Origin: Comamonadaceae bacterium CG12_big_fil_rev_8_21_14_0_65_59_15
Lineage (GTDB): Bacteria > Pseudomonadota > Gammaproteobacteria > Burkholderiales > Burkholderiaceae_C
Length of the DNA stretch: 64,000 bases
Reading direction: 5' to 3'
Assembly (NCBI GenBank): GCA_002786915.1
Contig: PCUV01000048.1
Location: forward strand, 1-64,000
Part shown: piece by piece, positions 63,354 to 64,000 of the stretch
How the letters are laid out: the number at the start of each line of letters is the position of its first letter
How positions within the stretch are numbered: position 1 is the stretch's first letter
Notes under the pieces: model-generated
The model's input: only the letters and a program-made list of their open reading frames with translations
Database searches by the model: none
What the model was told of the DNA's origin: nothing
Position numbers and translations under genes: made by a program

Positions 63354-63688
63354 TGAACGCCATGACCTATAGGGGCTATACCGCCCGGATTGAGTACGAC
63401 GATGCGGACCGCATTTTTGTCGGCAGGCTGGCCGGTATCCGCGACATTGTGGGCTTTCATGCCAGCACGGTGGATGCGTTGCAAAGCGCCTTTCACGAGT
63501 CGGTTGACGACTACTGCAAGGCCTGCGAAAAACTGGGACAAACACCCCAAAAGCCTGCCAGCGGCAAGCTGATGCTGCGGGTGCCCCCCGAGGTGCACAG
63601 CGCTGCCTTGGTAGCCGCCCAAGCCAGCGGAGTGAGTTTGAACCAGTGGGCGGGTAAGGTGTTGCAACAGGCTGCGGCTCATGCTTGA
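63350..63688 (+). CDS. hicB: HicB-type antitoxin
   Basis: A 112-residue antitoxin. The partial RNase H-like HicB domain reads RGYTARIEYDDADRIFVGRL, then GIRDIVGFHASTVDAL. The C-terminal ribbon-helix-helix (KLMLRVPPEVHSAALVAAQA, SGVSLNQWAGKVLQQA) should bind DNA. It starts at the ATG overlapping the hicA stop. Order and overlap are as in typical hicAB operons. Confidence 0.92.
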   Translation: MMNAMTYRGYTARIEYDDADRIFVGRLAGIRDIVGFHASTVDALQSAFHESVDDYCKACEKLGQTPQKPASGKLMLRVPPEVHSAALVAAQASGVSLNQWAGKVLQQAAAHA

Positions 63689-63713
63689 GGGCCAGCAGTG
63701 TTCAAAGTGAAAA

Positions 63714-63734
63714 ACGCCGCAATTGCCCCGGCGT
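63714..63734. terminator. Hairpin after hicB, possible terminator
   Basis: ACGCCG (63714-63719) pairs with CGGCGT (63729-63734) around a nine-base loop. A run of A precedes it, which gives a T-run only on the minus strand. It could stop antisense reading into hicAB, but there is no minus-strand gene feeding it in the window. Confidence 0.25.
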
Positions 63735-63807
63735 CTGCGCGCTTGTCAAATATTTCTCACGGTTTTTAATATTGCAATTCATCCATCTTATGGAATAATT
63801 GCAGCAA

Positions 63808-64000
63808 TGTATCCACGCCAAGCCACAGAAGAACTGACCATCTATTTGCAGGAGTTTCCTGCGGTTGCGATCCTGGGTCCACGCCAGGTGGGCAAAACCA
63901 CGTTGGCGCGCCAATGGCTCAAAAGCCAGCCACGGGCTCTGTACCTGGATCTGGAAATGCCCAATGACTTGGCACAACTCAGTGACCCCGGTGCATTTTT
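63808..64000 (+). CDS. ATP-binding protein, DUF4143/AAA type (partial)
   Basis: The first 64 codons of a gene running off the right edge. The ATG at 63808 begins MYPRQATEELTIYLQEFPAV, followed by AILGPRQVGKTTLARQWL with the P-loop GPRQVGKT (residues 24-31) and LYLDLE. This is the usual N-terminus of the DUF4143-type AAA ATPases common in bacteria with many toxin-antitoxin loci. The rest of the gene is outside the window. Confidence 0.85.

Overview
The window comes from a GC-rich betaproteobacterial chromosome. Gene content points to Burkholderiales, most likely Comamonadaceae near Rhodoferax: an Entner-Doudoroff edd-eda pair, pyruvate phosphate dikinase, hopanoid genes hpnC/hpnD/hpnE, multihaem c-type cytochromes, and small proteins such as DUF3149 and DUF3144. 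The family assignment is inference from content, not from a database search. Most of the window is ordinary chromosome. The accessory material lies mainly at 44.4-53.5 kb and 57-64 kb.

Layout. 0-3.5 kb: a zinc ABC importer with a divergent Fur-family repressor and an inverted-repeat-rich region between them. The importer operon begins with a 57-residue His-rich membrane peptide ORF. 3.6-11.4 kb: a DUF3149 peptide, an AEC transporter, pdxH, ppdK, tsaD and a periplasmic binding protein. 11.5-15.9 kb: an RND efflux pump with its lipoprotein adaptor and a palindromic operator. 16-20.7 kb: the hopanoid precursor cluster, with a LolA-like secreted protein and a DUF3144 protein between hpnC and hpnD. 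20.7-34.2 kb: a penicillin-acylase-like enzyme, hemH, an HDOD protein, exopolyphosphatase, two paralogous hexahaem cytochromes, pyrD, rpiA, yggX, dsbB, ppk2, a ParA-like ATPase and argA. 34.8 kb: tRNA-Thr(CGT). 35-45.7 kb: edd-eda, gloA, a thioesterase, a cupin, rhlE, ettA, an MFS transporter and purM. 45.8-53.3 kb: a toxin-antitoxin pair with a frameshifted toxin, two large secreted DUF1566 proteins (one with S-layer-homology repeats), and a truncated AAA-ATPase-like pseudogene. 53.5-64 kb: a transglutaminase/DUF2126 protein, VapBC, a lipase-like hydrolase, a TumE/TumA-like pair, rlmB, a small lipoprotein, a two-gene chromate transporter, a second hydrolase, HicAB and the start of a DUF4143-type ATPase.

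The most unusual signal is a family of about 51-bp imperfect palindromes. I count nine copies of 48-53 bp. Eight lie in or run into coding sequence without breaking the frame (hpnC, hpnE, dsbB, edd, eda, the RND adaptor, a chromate transporter half and a lipoprotein). In several of these the element encodes a membrane segment, a signal peptide or the end of the protein. This resembles the Rickettsia palindromic elements in behaviour, but in a betaproteobacterium.

Other points of interest are the His-rich peptide of the zinc operon, the paired hexahaem cytochromes (one with a CX4CH site), the frameshifted toxin at an A6 run, and four toxin-antitoxin modules within 18 kb. Functions are assigned by recognising protein families from the translated sequence. 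No searches were run.
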